Virus record (IMG/VR): IMGVR_UViG_3300028284_000022
Span: 1 to 29,389 of that record
Length of the DNA: 29,389 nt
Direction: 5' to 3' (one strand)
Source of the DNA: a virus
Below, piece after piece: positions 1-9,162 of the stretch. The notes under the pieces were generated by a model. It was not told the DNA's origin, ran no database searches, and saw nothing but the letters and a program-made list of their open reading frames with translations. Numbering within the stretch: position 1 is the stretch's first letter; each line of letters opens with the position of its first letter. The translations under genes were made by a program, and so were the position numbers.

Positions 1-130
1 CTTCGATGTGATAAGGAACCAACTTTATATCATCATCTGTTGAGTCTTCAGCAAAAAACAATACCTCAATCTCGGTACGTTCATTGTTAGTGAAGTGTGC
101 TGTCTGTATTTCTAAGTTTTCTATTGTCAT
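1..130 (-). CDS. Partial small protein at the window edge (unrecognised)
   Basis: A reading frame starts with ATG at 130 on the minus strand and stays open to the left edge, giving at least 43 residues (begins MTIENLEIQTAHFTNNERTE). It is acidic, with DSTDDDIK near the visible end, and has no signal peptide or membrane segment. It follows the structural gene at 148-1080 by 17 bases on the same strand, so it probably belongs to the late structural operon, perhaps as a fibre partner or chaperone; that role is inferred from position only. No strong ribosome binding site is visible upstream. I do not recognise the family, and the C-terminus is outside the window. Confidence 0.7.
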   Translation of the reverse strand, partial: MTIENLEIQTAHFTNNERTEIEVLFFAEDSTDDDIKLVPYHIE

Positions 131-144
131 GTGTAAACCAATTC

Positions 145-152
145 TATTTATG
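145..152 (-). promoter_or_regulatory. Possible late promoter, 7 of 8 match
   Basis: On the minus strand this reads CATAAATA, one base off the T4 late promoter box TATAAATA. It lies 14 bases before the ATG at 130, so a transcript would have a very short leader. It also overlaps the stop of the preceding gene, so it may be chance in AT-rich DNA. Confidence 0.3.
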
Positions 153-1080
153 GATTGTATTCCATTTTAAGTCTATGTGTTGCCTGAGTTGTAACCGCCC
201 CATTAGGAAATTCCTGAGTACGATAATCATTAGTATTTACTAAACGTGTTTGGTAATTACCACTACCGTTAAGAACTGTGTTAGCCATACCAGAACCAAG
301 GTTTATTCCGCTACCGTTAATGTTATAGCTGAGATGCGCCCAAGCTTCGGATTGAATACTTTCTTGTATCATAGTATCCATATTTGCTCCAGTATATTGC
401 TGAATATCCGCATCCGCATTACGAATAAACAGCATTGTCTCTATACTAGGTTCTGCAATATTATCAGCCTTCATTAGAAAATAGCTAGTGACGGTTGTTG
501 GTTGGTCTGGAGTCTCTCCGATACCACTTGCTGAGTATGCACCGACATTTGCCCTAGTATCTCTAAATATCTCACTATCTGATACTGACGTATATCCTGA
601 CAGAGTTAGACTGGTATGAATAGTAAACGTTCCTGGTTGACCTGCCGTACCCGATATTGTCGTCATAGCTGGTGCAATAAAGGTATCTTCAAAATCTGAT
701 CTAGTCATAGATTTAATGTTACCATTGTCATAATAAATAGGGTAGGCCACTTGATTAGTATCTGTTGGGTAATCCATTGCAGTACCTGTTTGTACCATGT
801 AACCATAGCCTACTGTCACCGTAGAAACGTTAGGTGTCTCAGCTTCGGTGTCAAAATTAGTAACATCAGTTGTAGAAGCACCAGCTTGTAATCTAGTATC
901 ATTGATAGTCCCAAGATTACCAAGACCACCACCACCATTTGTTTCAATCCTAGTAATAATCACTGAAGGATCAGCTCCATACAAATATCTAGCTCTGTTT
1001 TTAACTGCATCTATCTGAGCCGTTGTCATCTCTATGAGATTGTTCGACCCATCTAATATAAGAGGAGTTCTAACTGTCAT
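148..1080 (-). CDS. Virion structural protein, probably tail fibre associated (unrecognised fold)
   Basis: This is a 310-residue protein. The N-terminal part has LDGSNNLIEMTTAQID and a short basic stretch with YLYGADPSV (residues about 9-40), followed by a glycine run (residues 49-53). The rest is rich in Thr, Ser, Gly and Asn, as in beta-rich phage adhesion proteins. I believe proteins with this N-terminal pattern occur as unnamed virion proteins in marine T4-like phages, but I cannot name the family. The start has a good ribosome binding site (AGGAAG, 8 bases before ATG) inside the end of the fibre gene, 4 bases away. Position after the repeat fibre and the DUF4815-type gene suggests host recognition or the distal tail. 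Coding is supported by length, the ribosome binding site and tight packing. Confidence 0.75.
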   Translation of the reverse strand: MTVRTPLILDGSNNLIEMTTAQIDAVKNRARYLYGADPSVIITRIETNGGGGLGNLGTINDTRLQAGASTTDVTNFDTEAETPNVSTVTVGYGYMVQTGTAMDYPTDTNQVAYPIYYDNGNIKSMTRSDFEDTFIAPAMTTISGTAGQPGTFTIHTSLTLSGYTSVSDSEIFRDTRANVGAYSASGIGETPDQPTTVTSYFLMKADNIAEPSIETMLFIRNADADIQQYTGANMDTMIQESIQSEAWAHLSYNINGSGINLGSGMANTVLNGSGNYQTRLVNTNDYRTQEFPNGAVTTQATHRLKMEYNP

Positions 1081-1084
1081 CTAA

Positions 1085-2503
1085 TTAACTTCCTGCCCCA
1101 TAAAAGGTCTTCAATGCCGTACCAACGCTATTATATATCACAAACGTAACAACGTCTTTTAGTTCTGCTTGAGAAACAGCATCATCTCCAATTTCACTCT
1201 CGCCCACTGCACCTGCTGATATACCATCCGCAGTTACGGCATTTGTCGCAATGTGATCCGCAGTTACCGCATCATCTTGAATATGTTCTGAACCAACAGC
1301 ATCGTCTGCAATCTTGGCACTAGTAACAGCATCTGCCGCAATCTTACCAGTCGTGACAGCTAGATTATTAATCATGTCTGTTACTACCTGAGTTTCGCCT
1401 ATAACACCTGCGGTTGTTGCACCTAACACTCTATCTGCTGTAACTAAGTTTTGCAGTTTAGCATATGTAATAGCATCATCTGCAATCTTGTCAGTTGTAA
1501 CGGCAGAGTTATTAATCTTAGCTGTGGTGACAGCCGAACCATTGATCTTAAGAGAAGTTACGGCGTTTGTTGCCAATTTAGCCGCAGTAATAGATCCATC
1601 CTCAATCAAACTAGCATCTAATGATCCTGCTTTGATGGCAATGTGACCACTGACTGCATCGAATGATGCTGAGTCGAATGAGGCAATACCCTTGTTAGTT
1701 AATGAAGCATTTTCTCCTGAGATAGACCCACTTGAAATGTCAATACCTTCACCTGCTGAAATAGCACTTCTGATATTAGCATTGGTTACTTTACTATATG
1801 TGTAAACTCCATTGTTACCATATGCAAGAGAACCATATCCTGTACCACTATTTGCCGCACTGAATATTTCAATAACAATGTCTGAGTCAACACCAGCGAC
1901 CTTAACTTCGTTAATAGCTCCAACAATACTATTGTTTGCTACTGTCAGTAGATCCCCAAGAGGACCTACAACTGCCGCCGCACTATCTACCTGTGAATGG
2001 ATCTCACCAATAGCCGCACCTACTGTATTTGCTACAGTTCCCATAACGCCTGTTGATATTGTACCTAAAGAAGCTTCTGCGGCATTAGCTTTTGTTAGTG
2101 CAGTTGAAGCATTAGCATCTACTTCGTTAATCGCAACTACAATGTTTTGATCAGCATCTGTAGTCAAAGAACCTCTTGTACCTAAGTCACTGTCAAGGTT
2201 ATTGATCTGTACTTCATGTTCATTAATAGCACCCTTGACTGTAGATGCGCTAGTTGTTAAAGTAGCGGCACCAATCTCGGCATCAAGTTCGTTAATGGCA
2301 GATTTAATACTAGACTTGTCAGTTGTTGAGAGGTTGGCAATTCCACCAATATCACTGTCCAAAGAGTTAATAGCTTGTACAACGTCACTGTCATCCCCCG
2401 AAGTGGAGATCAGTGTGATATCCCCGACATCGTAGGAGATCTCGTTAACTTTGTCTTTGAAAGCATTTACAGTATCTGTAAGGTTTACGTATGTTCTAGC
2501 CAT
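1085..2503 (-). CDS. Repeat-rich tail fibre protein
   Basis: This 472-residue fibre has two repeat architectures. Residues 38-205 hold several units of about 30-50 residues ending in (V)xAINE(V/L)D, for example KSAINELD and VVAINEVD. Residues 301-350 and about 379-448 hold decapeptides of the type ADDAVTSAKI, in near-perfect 10-residue register. Such short-period repeats form elongated trimeric beta fibres in phage adhesins. A non-repeat segment (residues 206-300) links the two parts, and the C-terminus (VVTFVIYNSV onward) is a likely tip or trimerisation region. It probably projects from the baseplate and contacts the host surface. It overlaps neither neighbour but sits directly between them. 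The receptor cannot be inferred. The start (ATG at 2503) has only a weak purine-rich ribosome binding site (AGAGAAGA). Confidence 0.85.
   Translation of the reverse strand: MARTYVNLTDTVNAFKDKVNEISYDVGDITLISTSGDDSDVVQAINSLDSDIGGIANLSTTDKSSIKSAINELDAEIGAATLTTSASTVKGAINEHEVQINNLDSDLGTRGSLTTDADQNIVVAINEVDANASTALTKANAAEASLGTISTGVMGTVANTVGAAIGEIHSQVDSAAAVVGPLGDLLTVANNSIVGAINEVKVAGVDSDIVIEIFSAANSGTGYGSLAYGNNGVYTYSKVTNANIRSAISAGEGIDISSGSISGENASLTNKGIASFDSASFDAVSGHIAIKAGSLDASLIEDGSITAAKLATNAVTSLKINGSAVTTAKINNSAVTTDKIADDAITYAKLQNLVTADRVLGATTAGVIGETQVVTDMINNLAVTTGKIAADAVTSAKIADDAVGSEHIQDDAVTADHIATNAVTADGISAGAVGESEIGDDAVSQAELKDVVTFVIYNSVGTALKTFYGAGS
1160..1603 (-). repeat. Decapeptide-coding repeats in the fibre gene
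   Basis: About twelve 30-bp units in two blocks (about 1454-1603 and 1160-1369) encode xDDAVTxxKI-like decapeptides. At DNA level related copies such as ACAGCATCATCTGCAATCTT (near 1470) and a variant near 1297 are visible. Such arrays can gain or lose units by recombination, changing fibre length. Confidence 0.8.
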
Positions 2504-2722
2504 TTAAATCTTCTCTACAATTTGAGTCAACAGTTGTTTGATGTCACTTATCTCATTCTGTAAGGTCTCTACATCTGCTTTCAGTTGTTTATCTTCTCGT
2601 TCTTTTCTCTTCTGTTGGATCTTTCTTGATCTTGCACTTGAGAGTTCATCTTTATTTATATTAATTATAGCACCCGATTTTGGATCTCTTCTCAAATTCG
2701 AATGCCCTTCAACTTTAATCAT
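2504..2722 (-). CDS. Small coiled-coil structural or assembly protein
   Basis: This 72-residue protein begins MIKVEGHSNLRRDPKSGAI, an N-terminal pattern I associate with a small conserved protein of marine T4-like phages next to tail genes. The central part is strongly basic (SARSRKIQQKRKEREDKQ), and residues about 48-72 form a likely coiled coil with hydrophobic heptads (ADVETLQNEISDIKQLLTQI). The ATG overlaps the stop of the DUF4815-type gene (TAATG), so translation is probably coupled. It ends directly before the fibre start. It may be a fibre chaperone, adaptor or minor structural protein; no function is demonstrated. An internal TATAAATA box for the fibre gene lies inside it. Confidence 0.75.
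   Translation of the reverse strand: MIKVEGHSNLRRDPKSGAIININKDELSSARSRKIQQKRKEREDKQLKADVETLQNEISDIKQLLTQIVEKI
2652..2659 (-). promoter_or_regulatory. Late promoter box inside the small coiled-coil gene
   Basis: The minus strand carries a perfect TATAAATA, the T4 late promoter -10 element. It is about 150 bases upstream of the fibre start at 2503 and could give the fibre and the genes after it extra late transcripts. Confidence 0.5.
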
Positions 2723-5700
2723 TATACACCTAATGCTATAATTCGTAGATCTTGAACTACTGGCGGTGTTGATGTGTTACTAGAATTCAATACAATCTTA
2801 ACTTGGAATTGTGAGAATGCTTCCATAGTACCACCTTCTCCACCAACAAGGTATCTGTATTCTCTGAACACGTTAGGATTTTCATCCGAAGGCATATCAC
2901 TTTCAAGTGTTGCTAATACCCAAGTTGAGTCTAGAAGATTACCTAGAGCATCAGTATCTGAAGCATTAGTTCTATAGTAGACATCAAAGCTTGATGCACT
3001 TGGTCTGTTAGCACCTATAAGGATTTTAATCCCAACAGCACTTTCTTCTAGAGCAACTGGCTGAGTTATGTGCTTGGATAAGCTAGAACCGCCTGATGAA
3101 TTTGTTTCCGCAATATATTCTAGAGGGACGTTTTCATTATTTGCCGCACCACTGGCGACCTGATTGTCCACCAAGTTTTTGATAGCAGTTATAGATGAAC
3201 GTTGTAGATCTACTACAGGAGACACAAGATCATTATTAGTCTTCAAGCTGATATTGTGTGTAACAGATTTAGCACCAGACATGTTTAATGTTGAGTTCTC
3301 TGAAGATGCAATCATTCTAGGTGTTAAGAAAATGTTATTGTTTCTATTAGAGATAGGTGTGTAAATTCCATCTTTAGTGTACGCTGTTTCGGTTCCAGCC
3401 CAAGACTTACCTGTTGTAAACTTAGCTGAGTGTGATATCAGTGTTGAAGGTGGAGATAATGTCTCAAAGTAAGGAAGCGCAGTATCTATTTCAATGTTTC
3501 TTGTTATAGTTACCAAACTACCACCACCAGCTACAGTAGTATTTGCTGTATCTGATGCACCTGCGGTGAATTCAAATCCATAACCATCTACCTTAGTCAC
3601 TGTTCTTTGACCATTAATATTAGCCGCCGCAATCCCACCGAATGCTGTTACACCTGCAATTGTTGTCTTGTCATTAACTAATAGACCATGACCGATTGCA
3701 AATACTTTAACAGTACCTGATCCGTTTGTGACTTCTAATGAATTTGCTTCTAAAGCAAATACTGGAATATTAGCATTCTCTAGGACAGCGTCACCACCGT
3801 TAGTATCAAACTTAGCACGATCAAGTGTGAATGTCAAGTCTCTTTCTTGATCTGCCGACCAAGTTCTTGCATTTTGAGATTTAAACAATGAACCTAGTGT
3901 AGGCTGTTTAGTAACACGTTTCTCAGTAGATCCTACGATAAGATCCCCTGCCTTTGCGACAAATACGTGGTATCCAGTTGTATCTGCTAGTAGTACCATA
4001 GAGTACTCTGTGTTACCGTTTAAGTATACAGGCTCATCAAAGTCAAAGTATGTTACTACAGTACCGTCTTCACTTGTACTAATTTCACTTGGTGATAATG
4101 ATTTTACTCCGTTAGGAACAATTTCATCTGCCGATGGTACACCGTTAACTGTTGGTCTAACTTGACATATAACAGGAACAGTTGTATCTTTTGACTGGAA
4201 CCTAACACCGATACGAGTTACAAACAAGCCTTCGACTTCATTAACCATGAATGTTTGAGCCAATGGATCAGATCTTCTGTTACGGTTACGGTTACTAGAA
4301 GCCTGTGTTCTTGTTCCTGTCGGATTATTTCTTCTTGGCCTTGGAACAGTAGTCGTAGAACCACCAATAGTAAGCACACGAGTAGATGTGAATGTTGCTT
4401 GTCTTGTCTCCAACACACCAGATGATGTGAACGGAGATACCGCAATAGATGTTGCAAAATCTTCGTCTGGAACACTGATGTCTAAAAGTTTAAACTCACG
4501 TGTACCTGTTCTAAATTTAGTTGAACCGTTTGGAATGAAGAATGAACCTTCAATATTACCTTCTGCGTTTGTGGTAAGTATAGACTTTCCATCTGGATGC
4601 TCAACAGCATTATTATATCTGTTACCATAGTCATCAACAGTATTGGCAAATCTTGTAAATGTTTCTGCTCTTACCCAGTCTGCAATTGGTTTGTTGTTAA
4701 AGAATGCATACACTTGAGTATTTGGTTTGAGACCAAATCCACGGAAGCTTACTTTCTTAGACCTCATGAATGGGATAAAGGCAACATCTAATACACGATC
4801 CGCAACGAATTCACGAACAGTTTCTGATGCAACAACTCTATCAACTGAAGTAGTTCTTCCTACTGTCTGTGATGCAAGCTGTGATCCAACCTGTAATTGA
4901 TCTTCACGACCAACCCAATTCCATCTCCAATTATTCCAAAGTGTTGCAGTACCGTTGTTACGTAGTCTTGTACCACCGTCTTCGACACGATCTGGTTTAC
5001 GATCAACATCAACCCACTCATCTGAGGCAGGAGATAGCTCAATAAACCCTTGACCAATAATAACCGCAAATGGGTTAATGTTCATGAATTCAGTAGCTTG
5101 TGGTTGATCTACATAGTTTTGGTTTGTGTGGTTAAGATAAACACTGTCACCTTTAAGAATAGTTCCTGTAGATAGATCACTATCGTAAAGCATTCTTATG
5201 TTTGCTTCTGAGAACCAAGGGCGCATTATCTTAGCTTCTGGATCAATAGAAGCTCTATAGTCTGCCGATTGGAATGATCTTGCTTGATCAGCAAAGTTAT
5301 CTACAAAGAAACCTGATTTAGTTCTGTTGTTTCCACTTGCATCAAGAACGTTAAACGAATTGGTTTCTAGTTCAAGAAGACTTAATGCTGTAGCTTCTTC
5401 TAGTTTGTCAATACGCTCTTCAATCTTACCAATGTCACGCATAGTAAAGCGTTTAGCTTTAATAGTAGTAGAAGTTACATCTGCGTCATTAATTGTGAAT
5501 GGATTCATAGTCACATGGAACATATCCAAAGCATTTGTAGGAATTGGTGGCAACATTGGGTTTACGCTAGGTTCACCTTCAATTGCAGTAACATTACTTT
5601 CCCTATCAATAACAACACGTACCTTTTTACCTAAGTAGTATTCTGCATCACATGAGATCAAGCTTGTGTTCTTAGGCATCTCGTTAATACGAGCACCAGA

Positions 5701-7767
5701 ACCAAAGTTACCTGATGAGTTAACTGTTGAACGGAAATCAAGGACATTTCTTAAATTAACTTCTGTCCCATTCGATTGAGTATATGATGGAATATCACCA
5801 TAGTCAACTTGTCCAGTGTAAGAGTTAACAGCAAAGAAGTCACCAGATGCTCCGTGTGTGAAGTGTTTATATCTTACGAACACATCCGCAGATTGTGTAA
5901 CACCAGCTTTCTTAACCATTCTACCATTTAGATAAGCAAAGTCACGTTGACCATTATCTAAGTCATAAGATGTTGTAAGATCAGCACCGTCTGAATCTGC
6001 AAGAGTAATTCTCTCAATGCTTCTAATATCAGCTTTTGTAAAGTTTAGGTTTCCAGATGCGTCTGGAGTAATAGTCTCTGTAACTTCTGTTATACTTTTA
6101 GTTCTAACCGTACCAGCGGATTTGTTAACATATGTTAAGATCTCATAGGTACCGTCTGGGATGTTACCACCAATTGTACTTGATGTACCACCAGCACCAC
6201 TGAATGTAATGTTTGTGTTGACATCTGAGTCTGCATGTGCCGCAATCCAAGCACTAGTATCCGCAAAGGTTTCTCCTGTTGCAGTTAGTGTAAGGGATCC
6301 AGACTGACCAGAAACAACCGCACTACGTTTACGCTGTGTAGTTAGTGTGATGTCTGTAATAACCTTCGGACGATCTTCTGGTAATGGGAATAGTAGACTT
6401 GTAGCCGCTTCGTCTTTATATGATGCTAGTGAATTCTCAAGAATTAATGTCATATAGTCTGTAGAGCCATTGCCCAATGACTTAACATTGTTTTTGTTTT
6501 TGTTAGCATTGATCTTAATGTCGAATAGATAAACTCTGAAGTTAGCACCATCTTCTTCAACTGATCTTACACGTGCAGTACCAATAATAGTACCTGTACC
6601 TGTTGTGTTAGGATATAGATTTACTTCATCAAACGTTTCAATGTTTGGTAGACCTTTGTTTCCAGAACAAATAACATACTGACCATATGCCGCCGCCACA
6701 ACATTATTGTTTGATGTGAGTGTTGTTCTAGGTTTAGGAACTGGAATTGATAAAGGTGAGTTGATAACCGCTCTATAGCCATCTACATATGCAACACCTG
6801 GAGTAATGTCAAAGTCTAGCTTAGTCACATCATCTTCATTAGTGTCAAAACTTACAGTAAACCTTTTAGCAATATAGTTACCTGATTCTTCTGAAGTACG
6901 AAGAGCCATTCTATCTTCAATTGTATTATAATTGTCTGTTGGCTCAACCTGTGCAACTATCACGCCTTCTGTAACTTTACAGATGTAGATAAAGTTTTCA
7001 TCTGCGGCAATGTTTGCTTGATCGGCAATGATTAATCTAATACGGTACCTGTCAGCACCTGGGGCAGACAAGTTAGGTGTAGCACCTGAGTTGTCATATA
7101 AAGCCGCAGTATCTGATACTGTAACAATATCCTGTACAACCTTAAAACCAACAACAGCATTCGCATCTGAAGTATACTTAGAAATGATTAGTGACTGTTC
7201 TGCCGCAAATACAAATCTATCATTAGCAAAGAAGTCACCTGCGTGAATAGAAACTCTAGTACCTTGACCAACGCATGGGTTAGCAACAGTATTTGTTGCT
7301 TGAACAGTGAGTGTTTCACCACCACCTGATAATGTATCACCTGCTGATACACGTACTGGAGAAGATCCACTAGTCCCACCTGATGTGCTTACATATCTTA
7401 CATAGATTGTAGCTGGCTCAGATTCTGATACTCGTGCAACAGTCTCAATAACTTCTGCAATAATAGAGTTACTTGTTGAGGTAAACTGTGTACCAACAAT
7501 AGAATTGGTTGGAAGTTCTCCTTGGAGTTTAATAAACTCATATCCGTTATTACAAGTCGCACCACCTGGGTTGACTGCCGCACCTTCTTTGAAGATGTTT
7601 CTACCCATTCGAGAAATCTCTCTTTGGGTAATGGTTTGCATCTGTGTTAATTCACGAGCTTGTAGTGCACGACCATTGTTAAAGAGAATTCTGTGGTAGT
7701 TGTCACTATCAGCAAAATCATCTTTATATGTTGACGCAAAAAGGTCTCTTGTAAAGTCTCTAGTCAT
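2722..7767 (-). CDS. Very large virion structural protein (DUF4815-type)
   Basis: At 1681 residues this is the largest protein of the window. The N-terminus contains YHRILFNNGRALQAREL (residues about 24-40) and TQMQTITQREISRMG, a signature I associate with DUF4815 virion proteins of marine T4-like phages. A basic low-complexity linker rich in Arg and Asn (PRPRRNNPTGTRTQASSNRN) lies near residue 1150. The C-terminal third is Ser/Thr/Asn-rich and beta-like. No signal peptide or membrane segment is seen. The start has AGGA 4 bases before the ATG. It lies between gp8 and the fibre genes, so a role as a peripheral baseplate or adsorption protein, perhaps replacing the T4 gp10/gp11/gp12 periphery, is a reasonable inference, but the true role is unknown. 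Confidence 0.85.
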   Translation of the reverse strand: MTRDFTRDLFASTYKDDFADSDNYHRILFNNGRALQARELTQMQTITQREISRMGRNIFKEGAAVNPGGATCNNGYEFIKLQGELPTNSIVGTQFTSTSNSIIAEVIETVARVSESEPATIYVRYVSTSGGTSGSSPVRVSAGDTLSGGGETLTVQATNTVANPCVGQGTRVSIHAGDFFANDRFVFAAEQSLIISKYTSDANAVVGFKVVQDIVTVSDTAALYDNSGATPNLSAPGADRYRIRLIIADQANIAADENFIYICKVTEGVIVAQVEPTDNYNTIEDRMALRTSEESGNYIAKRFTVSFDTNEDDVTKLDFDITPGVAYVDGYRAVINSPLSIPVPKPRTTLTSNNNVVAAAYGQYVICSGNKGLPNIETFDEVNLYPNTTGTGTIIGTARVRSVEEDGANFRVYLFDIKINANKNKNNVKSLGNGSTDYMTLILENSLASYKDEAATSLLFPLPEDRPKVITDITLTTQRKRSAVVSGQSGSLTLTATGETFADTSAWIAAHADSDVNTNITFSGAGGTSSTIGGNIPDGTYEILTYVNKSAGTVRTKSITEVTETITPDASGNLNFTKADIRSIERITLADSDGADLTTSYDLDNGQRDFAYLNGRMVKKAGVTQSADVFVRYKHFTHGASGDFFAVNSYTGQVDYGDIPSYTQSNGTEVNLRNVLDFRSTVNSSGNFGSGARINEMPKNTSLISCDAEYYLGKKVRVVIDRESNVTAIEGEPSVNPMLPPIPTNALDMFHVTMNPFTINDADVTSTTIKAKRFTMRDIGKIEERIDKLEEATALSLLELETNSFNVLDASGNNRTKSGFFVDNFADQARSFQSADYRASIDPEAKIMRPWFSEANIRMLYDSDLSTGTILKGDSVYLNHTNQNYVDQPQATEFMNINPFAVIIGQGFIELSPASDEWVDVDRKPDRVEDGGTRLRNNGTATLWNNWRWNWVGREDQLQVGSQLASQTVGRTTSVDRVVASETVREFVADRVLDVAFIPFMRSKKVSFRGFGLKPNTQVYAFFNNKPIADWVRAETFTRFANTVDDYGNRYNNAVEHPDGKSILTTNAEGNIEGSFFIPNGSTKFRTGTREFKLLDISVPDEDFATSIAVSPFTSSGVLETRQATFTSTRVLTIGGSTTTVPRPRRNNPTGTRTQASSNRNRNRRSDPLAQTFMVNEVEGLFVTRIGVRFQSKDTTVPVICQVRPTVNGVPSADEIVPNGVKSLSPSEISTSEDGTVVTYFDFDEPVYLNGNTEYSMVLLADTTGYHVFVAKAGDLIVGSTEKRVTKQPTLGSLFKSQNARTWSADQERDLTFTLDRAKFDTNGGDAVLENANIPVFALEANSLEVTNGSGTVKVFAIGHGLLVNDKTTIAGVTAFGGIAAANINGQRTVTKVDGYGFEFTAGASDTANTTVAGGGSLVTITRNIEIDTALPYFETLSPPSTLISHSAKFTTGKSWAGTETAYTKDGIYTPISNRNNNIFLTPRMIASSENSTLNMSGAKSVTHNISLKTNNDLVSPVVDLQRSSITAIKNLVDNQVASGAANNENVPLEYIAETNSSGGSSLSKHITQPVALEESAVGIKILIGANRPSASSFDVYYRTNASDTDALGNLLDSTWVLATLESDMPSDENPNVFREYRYLVGGEGGTMEAFSQFQVKIVLNSSNTSTPPVVQDLRIIALGV

Positions 7768-7783
7768 GTTTTCCTACACCAAT

Positions 7784-9151
7784 TTAAAGTTGAATAACGA
7801 TTTTAATATCTTCAGTTTGTTCTGCGGATCTAGCAACCGCCGCTCTATTATCTATATACAATACATCACCACTTAATGGATCTACCTCACCAACGATAAA
7901 CGCATCTGTATCAACATCATCTCCAGACAAAGCAAGAACACCTGCTCCAGATCCGTCAGTCTCTGAGATAGATTCTTGTTCATCAAACTGAATAAATCCT
8001 GTTTCCTCATTCTGATGGTAGTAGAGATTGTCTGAGTCCACCTTATCAATATATGCTTTAGCACCACTTGTAGCACCAAGAATAGTTTTGTCTGGACTGA
8101 ATACTGATGAAATTGTAGATAGATTTAGTCTATTAAGAGCATTACCTGTATTGTCTGTAAACTTTGCTCCACCATATGTTAAAGGATTTCTAATTATAGA
8201 AACTTGTCGGAAATCATTACCTACAATAAAGTCTCCAGCCTCAGTACCTTCTGGCTTCGTATTGAACATAATAGCTCTTGATCTAAGATCGTCTCTTGGA
8301 TCTGCACCAAGACCACTTTTAGGTCCGAATATTGGCCTAATAGATGCACCTGTGCCACCGCCACCTGTAAGTGTTACGTTTGCATAAGTATATCCGGCAC
8401 CAAATACCAATGTTCCAGATGAATCTCTAGCATCTACTTTAGATACCGCTCCACCTGAGATAGTCACATCAGCTTTAGCCAATGTAGATCCGTTACCCAC
8501 GATAGTTGCATTTGGTGTTGATGTGTAACCTGTCCCACCATCAGTTACAGTATAACCAATAATCTCTCCTGGTACTGCCGCATCTTGGATACCCTTTTGC
8601 TCAACGATTGAAGCTGGGCTATCACTATCTGTAGATACAACAAAGTCAACAGGAAGGAAATTAGCTGAAAGAAATTTAGATGCTGTCAAAGCACCGATTG
8701 AATATAAGAACTTCCAAACATATCCATCTGCGGTCTTAAACGCTTCTGTGGATGTGCCTGTAGGCTTAATTGTAGAGTTAACAACGTTACCAGCGGCATT
8801 TCTGCCCGATTGAATACAAAGGTATACATGGTTCTCGTCAGTAAATACGTAGTATGCCGATACTGGATGTCCCTCTATGTCATCATTCAATGAAGAGTAT
8901 GTTGCACCCGAAGACCAGTCTGTCCTTGGAGCACATAATGTTTTATCAGCAACAGCTTTAACAGACTGGATACTAAGACCCAAGTTTCTTGCATCTCGTT
9001 GGGTATTCTTAGGTGTAGGTGCCGCATCTGTGGCATTCCACACTTCTGATCTACCAATTCCGATGTAGTAGTCGTTTGCCGAACTATCAATATCAGTAAT
9101 GATATCAAGTAATAGTTGCTTTTTTAGTTTGTCTGTAATAATCGCTGTCAT
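7784..9151 (-). CDS. 8: Baseplate wedge protein gp8
   Basis: This 455-residue protein has the landmarks of T4 gp8 in order: YIGIGRSEVW (residues 29-38; T4 FGRSEPW), ADGYVWKFLYSI (141-152; T4 DGYVWEYLFEI), FRQVSIIRNPL (314-324; T4 FRQISIITNPL) and the C-terminal SGDVLYIDNRAAV and QTEDIKIVIQL (427-455; T4 GEMIYMENRPPI and QTEEINILF). T4 gp8 is 334 residues. The extra length lies mainly in residues 195-275, a glycine-rich module (GGTGYTSTPNATIVGNG and GAGYTYANVTLTGGGG), and in residues 330-425. gp8 dimers join gp7 and gp10 in the wedge. AAGGA lies 10 bases before the ATG. It sits between the gp10-type gene and the DUF4815-type gene. Confidence 0.9.
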   Translation of the reverse strand: MTAIITDKLKKQLLLDIITDIDSSANDYYIGIGRSEVWNATDAAPTPKNTQRDARNLGLSIQSVKAVADKTLCAPRTDWSSGATYSSLNDDIEGHPVSAYYVFTDENHVYLCIQSGRNAAGNVVNSTIKPTGTSTEAFKTADGYVWKFLYSIGALTASKFLSANFLPVDFVVSTDSDSPASIVEQKGIQDAAVPGEIIGYTVTDGGTGYTSTPNATIVGNGSTLAKADVTISGGAVSKVDARDSSGTLVFGAGYTYANVTLTGGGGTGASIRPIFGPKSGLGADPRDDLRSRAIMFNTKPEGTEAGDFIVGNDFRQVSIIRNPLTYGGAKFTDNTGNALNRLNLSTISSVFSPDKTILGATSGAKAYIDKVDSDNLYYHQNEETGFIQFDEQESISETDGSGAGVLALSGDDVDTDAFIVGEVDPLSGDVLYIDNRAAVARSAEQTEDIKIVIQL

Positions 9152-9162
9152 TTTCTATGTCC

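Noticed and set aside
1160-1603. Regular 30-bp periodicity that might suggest a CRISPR or other array
   Set aside because: The units are in frame, encode a fibre decapeptide repeat and have no conserved repeat/variable spacer structure.
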